The translations under genes and the position numbers were made by a program. Below, one piece after another: positions 35,101 to 43,446 of a stretch of DNA of 64,000 nt; within the stretch, counting starts at the first letter, position 1, and the number at the start of each line of letters is the position of its first letter. The DNA comes from Hepsetus odoe (lineage: Eukaryota > Chordata > Actinopteri > Characiformes > Hepsetidae), in NCBI GenBank assembly GCA_017165825.1, contig CM029384.1, positions 15,780,747 through 15,844,746 on the forward strand, written 5' to 3'. Under the pieces are notes generated by a model. It was not told the DNA's origin and searched no databases. It saw nothing but the letters and a program-made list of their open reading frames with translations.

Positions 35101-38100
35101 CCTCTGATATTTCAAAAAAAGGTTCTGAAATGGATTCGCAGACAAAGAAAACATTGTTGGCTCCATGCTGCAGAATACAGTTTGTGTCTCCATGTGCCTG
35201 TGCCAGGCCCCCCATAGATCCTCCAGTACAGTAGTTGACAGGGTTGAGGTGTCGATTGATGTATTTAGGTTGGGCCTCGGATGAAAGCTAAAAAATTTTT
35301 TTTCCCCCAAAAATGGTGCCACTGCACAAGTGCAGCGAATGATCCAACTGGGAATTTTTATAGACTTTTTGTTTCCCTGCAAGGCTTGTCTCCCTCCCAT
35401 GCCGTCTGCATAAACAATTTCATGGGAATGGAGCCTCTTTTTAAGTTTGTGTTGCCTGTGCCAACTTCTCATTTTTATCACTAATGTGCCAGTGTTGCAT
35501 GGGTAGGACGGAAGGCTTCATGGAGGCCTGGTCCATTCTGATGATAAAGGAGTCCAATAGTCATCTACTCTGAATGGTTAGAATGCAGATGTGTGGCTGG
35601 ATCAATTGCCCTTCTATTCATTTGTGGATTTTCTTTCAAAGCCTCTTCTGTTCAGTGTACACAGAACCAGGCTGGGTGTTTTTTGATTTTTATTTAATTA
35701 TTTATTTATTTCATGTTTTTGGTTGGTTTTTTTTCCCCTCGTATGTGCAGCAACTAAGATGAGCTCACTGGAGTCTGTTTTCTATCTATTTTATGCTCTT
35801 TACCTTGTGACACAATGATTCATCTGGCAGCTCTGTCTATCACTCAAGGGAACCTCTGCTACCACAGGCTCCAGATTTAACATAATAAAGTATAGTTTAT
35901 TTCCACACCACCCTGCTTATGGTAACCGTGTTAAAGGCCAAAAGAGGCCACTGGTTATGTCTGGGTGCTGTTGACATCAATCAAACGGTGTTTGTGATTG
36001 TACACTTCCCAGATGGTGTGTCATGTTGTCTTCTGGTACAAATAGTTCTGTTTGTGCCCACTACATCAATCAAAATTGATGCTGCTGCCATGTAGCGTTA
36101 GATTTTCTATGATGTTTTTGTTTCTGGCCTCTTGTTCCCCTGCCGTGTAGAAGTGAATAGTTGTCTCTGGTGGTTATATTAGGATGAATGGATGTCTGTC
36201 ATTGACTCTGTCTCCTACTTCTTTCAATAACAGATATCTGAGCAATATTACAGCTGCACTTGCATACTTCTTCAAAAGCCGTTCACTGTAAGGGGTGCAC
36301 TGTCATTTGTAGCTTGGTTTTATCCAGGTATGTCTCAGAGTGATGGGGAGTTCCCAAACAGTTTGAAGTTAACCTGGCCTCAGAAGTGATCTTTGGATCT
36401 TTTTGTCCTTAAAATATATGAAAAAAACAGACTTCACTATTGCAGCATTCCAGTGAACTGGGAGAGCAGTGATGGAACTGTGTTATTTAAGGTGGTCCGG
36501 ATATTGTGCACGTCCTGACAGCATATTGCTTCATGTTTAGAGATCGTCTGACAGCTGTGGATGTTGTTCATGTCACACCTCTGACAGGTCTAGTGACAGC
36601 CTGGGTTCTGCAATGACAGCCTGTCTCCTGCATAATGCCTCTCTCTTGAATGCTGGGTGTACTACCAGGACAAGGGGCTAGTGCAACTTACCTTTTCTTG
36701 CTGACCTGAAGTCAGTTTTACACTTTGTCTATAAATTGGTTAAGGTTAGGGGTTAAAGGGGTGGTGCTGGTCAAAGATGTGTTTCAAAGGGACAGATCTC
36801 CACAAAAGCCCAGCAGGAACATGGCAGCTTGGCTTGTTTCAGCATATAAATGCTAAAGAGTTTGGGGTTAGAGTATAATGCTTGGTTTGTTAGGCCAAAG
36901 CTCAACGCTTTAACAGTTGACTTCACTTTTCCAGCCCAGTGCTCCCTGCGGTGCGAGTAGGTGATTCGGACCCAGGGGGAAATGTATCTCCACACTTCGC
37001 AGGGCAGTTCAGGCAAAGCATTTCAGATCAGAACATGCTCTCAATTTTTTGTTTGTAAGACAACAAGCTAGGGTGTATTTGTGTGTCTGTCCATCTCTGT
37101 GCAAATGGACGATTGTGGATGTGTATGCATGTATGTGCATGCCCACGCGTGTGCCTTCCTACGCTTGTGTGCCGGCACAGCTTTAAAACTTTCCACACTT
37201 CTTTGATTGAGCAACATCAAAGCAGCAATAGCCACTGGTGCCTGTCCGCTCTAATAATCATTTGCTTGCCGAGGTCAGCTTTGTCCACTCTAAGCCCATC
37301 CGAAGCGAGGCAATAATCCAGCGGCTCCTCCCAACCCACCACCAACACTAGGCAAAAAGAAAATGAAAGTCATTACTGCAGATGTGCTGGGCTTCATGGC
37401 AGAAAAAGGATTAGTTCAGACATCAGACATTGTTTCTATACATTATATCACTTTAAAGTCATGCGCAAAATGGGATTAAAAGAGAAAGAACATTTAATAA
37501 ATAACCTTCAGTAGCCCAACTAGGCAACTGTTACCTCCTAAAAAACATGGATGGTCTCCGTTGGGGGTACAGATAGATAGATGGCTGCCTTTGAACTCTG
37601 TACATCCCCTCTTCAACAGTCAGTGAAGCAACAAGGAGTTAAGCAAAAGTAGATTGCCTCCAGGTTACCTTCTATTCTTTACAATGTCTTTTTAAATGCC
37701 TCTAACTGTTTAGTCAGTTTTTCTTGTTGAACTTCCAAGGGTACATGGCACCATATGTACTTGCCTGCTGTAAGTTCACACTTTTTAATTCTATCTTCCA
37801 GGCAGCCTGCGTGCCAATCGATTCTGCTGACAACTGCATTTATTCTCTCTGCCTCCACTGAATGTCTTTTACTGGGGAGGGCATCTCCTTCAGCGTAAGC
37901 TGCCTTAATGATAGGAATCATGATGTTTATTTGCCTAAGCTATCACTTCCTCTAAAAGACAGGTCCTTAGTGGGCATATACCATGCAAATTATGAACAGA
38001 AGCCCCTCTTATCTATCTATCTATTTATTTATTTATTTATTTTTGCTTTTTTCCCCTCACTTTCCTTCCCCTCCCTTCCCACACATGGTCTCTCTTTCTC

Positions 38101-39403
38101 TTTATCTCTCGCTCAAATGCATGGACACACATTACAGTGGTAAAAACAGACAGTCACACATCCCTCCGCGTGGACCTCCGTGATAATTGCCATAAGGCTC
38201 TCACTTGGTTTCATTTTCCATTGTCCTCCCCAAGTCTTTGGTCTGGCTTGAGATAAAGGGATAATCACTTCAAAGCAGACTGCTAAGAGTTTAACCCCAA
38301 GCCGAAAGGAGCAGCAGACAATACAGTAATTGAGAGGAGTTACTGATCAGAGCTTTGGTGTGCGGAGAAGGGTTGAAACCCTCTCCGGCACCCTGACGTT
38401 TATTGGTGTTTATGACTGCAGACCTCCACTGAGGTAGCCAGTGTCCTGAGGTCGAAGACTTTAAATGCTGTGTCGAATTTGAATGGTACAGTCTTCTTAA
38501 AATAAAGACAGTGCTAAATATGTCTGTTTAGACCCCATTATATCAATAAATGCACTGTTATACATAGGAATTTAGGCAGTAATGTGGTCTAATTTACTTC
38601 TGGTAAACTCATTTTGGAACACCCTAGTAAATTTTTACACTACTCCAGTTAAAAACATAATACTCTATGAAGTTTTCAAATTTATGAAACTTCAAACTAA
38701 TGCTTTAGATAAAAACTTCAAATCATACAAACCATGATGTATCCATTATACCTGAAACTGCAGGACCTCTTTGCAAATACATAGCCAGTCTAATGCATAG
38801 TGTTAATATCCTACGTGCATGCCTTTATATAAAGGAAACCTGGATACTGCAGTTGGTTATCTGATGTGTTTGCAACAGATTTGTACCATTTTTCCAAGTT
38901 TCTAATGTTTCCACATTCATAACAGTCCAATTTCTGTTCTTTTTAGACTAAATTAAAGTCACTGCAAAGCCCAGAATAGCATTAGTCAGTACAAGCTGTC
39001 TAAATGCATGAACACTTGGACTGTTAATGGTCCATCCTGGACTATAATCCCTTAACTGTGACTTCCTTTTTTTTTTTTTGCCAGTGCAACTGAGACCCAG
39101 TTTAGGGTTTTGTTTGTAGATTGTCAAATGTGGACCAATTGTTACCTACGATTGGGTAGGATGATTAGTGAGAATGTGTGTTTTGAAGGTTTATCTACAT
39201 AGTTGAATCAGATACTTGGGGTTATGCAGCAAGTGTGAAAGGTGGCATGCCACTGCATGTGCAATAGAGTTTACTATCATGTAAGAACATATAAAAACGT
39301 TGCTCCGCCCTACCACACCAGTGTAACTGCATCTGACTTTGTACTAATTCATTTATTTTATGATATCCTGTTCCTTTAAGTTAATGTTCAACATCAAAGG
39401 GAC

Positions 39404-39409
39404 AATAAA
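39404..39409 (+). promoter_or_regulatory. Candidate distal polyadenylation signal AATAAA
   Basis: A perfect AATAAA follows GTTCAACATCAAAGGGAC and is followed within 25 bp by TGGGGGTGAG. It could mark the end of an extended CEP112 3' UTR, but a chance hexamer is equally possible. Confidence 0.25.
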
Positions 39410-40030
39410 GCCTTTGAAGTATCATGGGGGTGAGATCAGTTGAACATCTTCCTTCTGCGTTTAAAAAATGCAGGGCAAGCTTTTCTCATAGTTTCTCTGG
39501 CGGAGATAAGTCAGACATGATGTTGTTGAGCTATATCAGTTTCCATATTATTGGGTTAACTTATTTATGTATTTTAAAGTCATTTTAGTTTAACTTTATG
39601 TACTTCCATTTCTGAGTATTTACTTTCTTTAATGTTTTTTCATTAACATCACACATTGCCCATGGTTCATTTGAGCGATCACTCAAATCTATAGTGCGTT
39701 CAATGTCATGTATCCACAGCTTTCTTTGAATGCTGAAAACCCTACTTTGTATATTAGTTTAAACTGAAACATTTGCTTGGAGACAAAATTATATGAACAC
39801 TTTTATTCACAAAAATAAATTAGTGTAATGTGTTTGTGAACCACATGAAACTGTGTGTTGAAACATAAGTCATTGTTAAAAGTTCAAAATAACTGATGTT
39901 AATGCTTCAGCACGCTAATGATCTGTCCTGCTGACAGACTCACTGACCACACTGTAGACCTAACGCTACATCTACATATGCAACTTGAGCCAGTATTCAT
40001 TCTGCTAGTTCTTTTCACTGTGCGTGACTT

Positions 40031-40220
40031 GTGATGGTATACATACACATTACAGTGAGAAGGTTCTCAGTTCAGTCCCCAGCCAGGGTAGCCTGGGTCC
40101 TTTTTACATGGAGTAAGCATCTTCTTGTATCTGCCTGGGTTTCCTCCGGGTGCTCCGGTTTCTACATACACTTCAAAGGTGTTTCAGCTTGGTTTGGAGA
40201 ATCATCTGCCCCAAGATGTG
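40031..40220 (+). repeat. SINE-like interspersed repeat, family A (degraded)
   Basis: It carries GTGAGAAGGTTCTCAGTTCA, GTCCCCAGCCAGGGTAGCCTGGGTCC split over two lines, and TCTGCCTGGGTTTCCTCCGG, in the same order as the copy at 60468-60760. The B box equivalent reads GTTCAGTCCCC and is degraded. Confidence 0.75.
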
Positions 40221-40417
40221 ACTGTATGTGTGTCAACCTGTGCAAAAGTTTTAGGCATCTGATTAAAAAAGCAAGAAAGCAACAGTCTATGCTTAATGCA
40301 TCATAAATATATATATATATATATTACGCACGCGCTTATTGCCTACATAGTTTGTTTGTTCTGATGCCTGAAACGTTTGCTTTTATATTACTTTGTGTTT
40401 ACTTTTAACTTTTTTAC

Positions 40418-40424
40418 ATCAAAG
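40418..40424 (+). promoter_or_regulatory. Candidate TCF/LEF site (ATCAAAG)
   Basis: ACATCAAAGAAC matches the core (A/T)(A/T)CAAAG of TCF/LEF factors, about 0.35 kb upstream of the CpG-rich AXIN2 promoter. AXIN2 is a direct Wnt/beta-catenin target in other vertebrates, so such sites are expected; one short match is weak evidence. Confidence 0.35.
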
Positions 40425-40677
40425 AACAAGATCATGACGTCATAGTCCCCTTTGAGGTCTGTGTACAAACATTTCATCACCGATTTTTCTTTTTTTTTTT
40501 TTTTTTTTGCCCTTACACTTCTTTTTTCCGAAAAGGCGTTAACCACTGACATTTCTTTTTTTAACAAACTTACCGATCGCACAATCAAGTGACTCTCTCT
40601 TTCGCTCTACACTTTTCTTTTTTTTTTTTTTGGCGTTTAGGGGTTAAAGTTTGGCAGTGCTGTGTTCTGTAGCAGGG

Positions 40678-40679
<2 letters not shown>

Positions 40680-40733
<54 letters not shown>
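40680..40733. repeat. (GT)27 microsatellite at the AXIN2 promoter
   Basis: An uninterrupted 54-bp GT run changes at once into the GC-rich sequence CGCCGCGGGGAGCGGGC. Long GT runs can adopt Z-DNA and are length-polymorphic. Confidence 0.97.
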
Positions 40734-40734
<1 letters not shown>

Positions 40735-40990
40735 GCCGCGGGGAGCGGGCGCTGGATCGCGGCGCTCTCTCTGATCAGGTCCTGTCAGCTGACTGCACTC
40801 CGCGATCGCGCTCAGCTCCTACACACCTCCCCTCCGTGCGCCTCACCGCGATGAGCTCCCACCCCTCGACCACTCTTTCCTTCTGAGGGCTTTTAGGGTT
40901 TTATTTCTCCCCCACTTATTCCGAGCGGGCCATTTGTTTTTATGTATCTTTCGGGACCGGGCTGCCGGCGCCGCGCTTTGATGTGCGCAG
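40734..40990 (+). promoter_or_regulatory. AXIN2: AXIN2 CpG-rich promoter region
   Basis: GC-rich sequence with many CpG (GCCGCGGGGAGCGG, GATCGCGGCGC, CCGCGATCGCGC, GCCGGCGCCGCGC) contrasts with AT-rich sequence upstream. This suits a TATA-less CpG-island promoter ahead of the non-coding first exon. The transcription start is not resolvable by eye; somewhere between about 40750 and 41000 is my estimate. Confidence 0.6.
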
Positions 40991-41192
40991 TTCAACCCTG
41001 AGCTCCTGCAGGAGAGCAGAGGAGAGGAGATCATACAGGAGATCAGTACTGGTTTCCGCAAGATCGGCTGGTGCGGCTTCGAGATCGGAGGATCGCCGCT
41101 GAACTGGAGAGAGTGGATTATTTTTTTGTGCAGAAGAGAGGGAGAAAGTGGGGGACTGGTTGAGGAGAGGGCAGCGGACTCATGGACCGATG
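40850..41192 (+). other. AXIN2: AXIN2 non-coding exon 1 (5' end uncertain)
   Basis: The exon ends at CGATG|GTAAGTTT, a strong donor at 41193. The sequence is rich in GATC-containing motifs and GA-rich blocks. It carries two overlapping upstream start codons at 41182 and 41190 whose reading frames are completed only after splicing to exon 2. The start coordinate is a guess. Human AXIN2 also has a non-coding first exon. Confidence 0.6.
40976..40982 (+). promoter_or_regulatory. AXIN2: Candidate TCF/LEF site GCTTTGATG
   Basis: GCTTTGATG fits the TCF consensus SCTTTGATS at every position, and lies in the CpG-rich promoter or early exon 1. The AXIN2 genes of mammals are controlled by clustered TCF sites around exon 1, so this is the best single candidate in the window. 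Confidence 0.5.
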
Positions 41193-41337
41193 GTAAGTTT
41201 AGTGTGTTGTTGTCTCTACAGAAGTGCTGCTCTGAGCGCAAGCCGCTCTGGTTTCTGGATCTGAGAGCTGATGGGCTGTTTTAGCGATTAGAGCGGCTCT
41301 GTTTCGGATGGACTGTGTATGGAAACCCTCCCAGGAC

Positions 41338-41340
<3 letters not shown>

Positions 41341-41374
<34 letters not shown>
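41341..41374. repeat. (GA)n microsatellite
   Basis: About 17 uninterrupted AG units in AXIN2 intron 1. Confidence 0.95.
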
Positions 41375-41377
<3 letters not shown>

Positions 41378-41987
41378 GTGTGTGCGTTTTAATTCGTTCC
41401 CCTGTTTTTGATTAAAGCTGATAAATCTGATCCGGTCGCTGAGGGAGAGTCCACTCCGGATTAAAACTCCTCTCGGAGCTTTCTGACCTGCAGACCCACT
41501 GAGAGCAGCGGGGTGTCCGGTCCCACTGAGAGCTGATGAGCCTCATCTTCTGTCACTTTTCTCACTTTTTACATTAAACTGGAAGAGAAGAGACTTGTTC
41601 TGGTGGGAGAGGGAGAAACTCCGCTGGCTGCTTTGGAGTTGTGTGTAATGTGCCACTCAGGTGGTTTTTTTTGTTGTTGTTTTGTTTTTTTCCAGTTAAA
41701 TATGAAAAGGTAAAGTGGAGCTTCCTACAGGCGCGTTTTGAAGAGCTGCTCGCTGAAGTGGGTTGTTAGCGCGTTACCTCAGATTAGCCTACAAGCTAAC
41801 GGTCAAGTGCGAAACGGCTGGCGGGGTGAAGTGATAATGGACTGGAAGTGCTCACTCAGGGTGGAGAGATTTGAAAAAGTTCACCAAAAGAAAGCTCTGA
41901 GCTCATAGTTCACGTTTGGGCTGAAATTGGAAGTTTTCCTGCCTGGGTTTTTATAAGAAGGTTTTTTATTTAAAGCTCATCAGTTAG

Positions 41988-42320
41988 TCTGTCTGTCTGT
42001 CAGTCCCACTGTCTGTCTGTCTGTCAGTCCCACTGTCTGTCTGTCAGTCCCACTGGCTGGCTGTCTGTCTGTCCCACTGTCTGTCTGTCTGTCAGTCCCA
42101 CTGTCTGTCTGTCTGTCAGTCCCACTGTCTAAGCAGGGAAGCAGTCAGGAAGCAGGTAGTCCCTCTGTCTGTCAGGTTCATCAGTCAGGCGGTTAGTAGG
42201 TCCTGCAGTCCCACAGTGAGGCAGTCAGTCCCCCAGTCCGTCAGTCAGTCCGTCAGTTTCCCAGTCCGTCAGTCTCCCAGTCCGTCAGTTTCCCAGTCCA
42301 TCAGTCCCCAAGTCAGTCAG
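41988..42320. repeat. CTGT/CAGTCCCA minisatellite in AXIN2 intron 1
   Basis: Blocks of CTGTCTGTCTGTCAGTCCCA repeat about six times to 42128. After a short gap come CAGTCCGTCAGTC and TTTCCCAGTCCGTCAG variants to about 42320. The two halves share the CAGTCC core, so the array appears to have diverged from one unit. Confidence 0.9.
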
Positions 42321-42418
42321 CTTCAAACAGCAGTTAAAGGTTCTGTCTTTACTGAGGGTGCGGGAAGAGCGTTGATCGCTGCTGAAAAAGCTGGAGTCTG
42401 ACTCCACTCCTTGTCTGC

Positions 42419-42425
42419 CTTTGAA
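42419..42425 (+). promoter_or_regulatory. AXIN2: Candidate TCF/LEF site in intron 1 (CTTTGAA)
   Basis: GCCTTTGAAGT matches the CTTTG(A/T)(A/T) core and lies 80 bp before exon 2. Intronic Wnt-responsive sites are known for AXIN2 in mammals. Confidence 0.35.
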
Positions 42426-42499
42426 GTTCTGGGCGGGTCTGTTTTTGATTAGATCAATACTTTTTTTTCTCTCTCTTTCTCTTTCCCCCTCTGTTCCAG

Positions 42500-42631
42500 A
42501 GAGGAGACGGGCCAGAGAAGGAGCTCCCCTGCTGACTTGAGAGAGTGAGGAGATTAGAGCAAGAGCTCGGAGGAGGAGGAGGAGGAGGAGTAGGAGGCGG
42601 GGAGGGGGGCTGCTCTTGCGGAGCCTGAGCC
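42500..42631 (+). other. AXIN2: AXIN2 5' UTR part of exon 2
   Basis: It follows acceptor CTGTTCCAG and is purine-rich with a (GAG)n stretch (42568-42592) before the start codon. It contains no ATG of its own, but completes two upstream ORFs started in exon 1, the longer ending at TGA 42533-42535. Confidence 0.75.
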
Positions 42632-43446
42632 ATGAACAGGGCGCTCACAGAGCCGGTGGTCAGTAGCTTCAGAGAAGATGCCCCTCGGCCCCCTGTCCCG
42701 GGGGAGGAGGGAGAGGCACGATGCCGCGACCCGAGCAAGCTGGCCGTGATGAGAGCCAAAGAGGCGGCTAGGTCGCTCACTCCGCCCGGCTCTTCGGCAC
42801 GGAGGGGCGAGGAGGGGCTCGGGGAGCCTGAGGGCAGCGCCTCTCCGGACTCGCCGCTTGCACGCTGGAACAAGTCACTGCTGTCGCTCCTTGGGGATCA
42901 GGACGGGGCGCAGCTCTTCCGCGCCTTCCTTGAGCGGGAGAAATGTGTGGACACGCTGGACTTCTGGTTTGCCTGCAATGGCTTCAGGCAGATGGACCTG
43001 AAGGAGAGCAAAACTCTGCGCGTGGCCAAAGCCATCTACAAGCGCTACGTGGAGAGCAGCGGCGTGGTGGCCAAGCAGCTCAAGCCCGCCACCAAGACAT
43101 TCATTAGGGACAACATCAAGCGGCAGCACATCGACTCGGCCATGTTCGACCAGGCTCAGACAGAGATCCAGGCGACCATGGAGGAGAACGGCTACCGGAT
43201 GTTCCTCACCTCCGACATTTACCTCGAGTACGTGCGGAGCGGCTGCGAAAACGCCAAGCACGTCAACCCCAACACACTGGCTGGACTCAAGCTGGTCTGC
43301 GGCTACCTGCCCACGCTCAACGAGGAGGAAGAGTGGAGCTGTAACGAGTTTAAAGCCAAGGCTCTGGCCGTGGTTGGACTGTCTGCTAAAGCGCTGCGGT
43401 CAGCCTCCAACTTGAGGACCGTGGAAGTTTTGGAGAAAGGCTACAG
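42632..43446 (+). CDS. AXIN2: AXIN2 coding exon 2: N-terminus and RGS domain
   Basis: This 815-bp exon ends in phase 2 at CTACAG|GTAAGA. It encodes residues 1-271. SSFREDAPRPPVPGEEGE holds the tankyrase-recognition motif. SLLGDQDGAQLFRAFL opens the RGS domain, which continues through REKCVDTLDFWFACNGFRQM and ends near SDIYLEYVRSG. A conserved block CGYLPTLNEEEEW follows. Relative to human, the segment between the tankyrase motif and GLGEPEG has diverged. GC-rich codon use contrasts with the introns. Confidence 0.97.

Larger units (their letters stand above)
32100..40740. other. Intergenic region or long CEP112 3' UTR
   Basis: No coding gene is supported in these 8.6 kb between CEP112 and AXIN2. 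The first part (to about 36000) is notably T-run rich on the plus strand. AATAAA at 39404 sits in a context (CAACATCAAAGGGACAATAA) that could end a long transcript. A SINE-like repeat lies at 40031-40220 and short poly-T runs precede the AXIN2 promoter. A 168-codon minus-strand frame at 34975-35481 and an 80-codon one at 37679-37921 show no family I recognise. Confidence 0.6.
41193..42499 (+). other. AXIN2: AXIN2 intron 1, 1.3 kb
   Basis: It begins GTAAGTTT and ends CTGTTCCAG. It contains a (GA)n microsatellite at 41341-41374, an irregular CTGT/CAGTCCC minisatellite at 41988-42320, and a CTTTGAA TCF-like core at 42419-42425. Confidence 0.8.

Noticed and set aside
34975..35481. 168-codon minus-strand frame between the two genes
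   Set aside because: It is the longest frame outside AXIN2 exon 2, but its composition is not protein-like throughout, it matches no family I know, and it lies in sequence that may be antisense to a CEP112 3' UTR. Probably chance.
40651..40886. Cys-Val repeat proteins upstream of AXIN2
   Set aside because: Translation of the (GT)27 microsatellite.
41988..42320. CRISPR-like array
   Set aside because: The units are contiguous tandem repeats without unique spacers, in a vertebrate intron.
42454..43261. Minus-strand frames of 139 and 128 codons opposite AXIN2 exon 2
   Set aside because: They are antisense shadows of GC-rich coding sequence with low stop density; the plus strand carries the conserved RGS domain.
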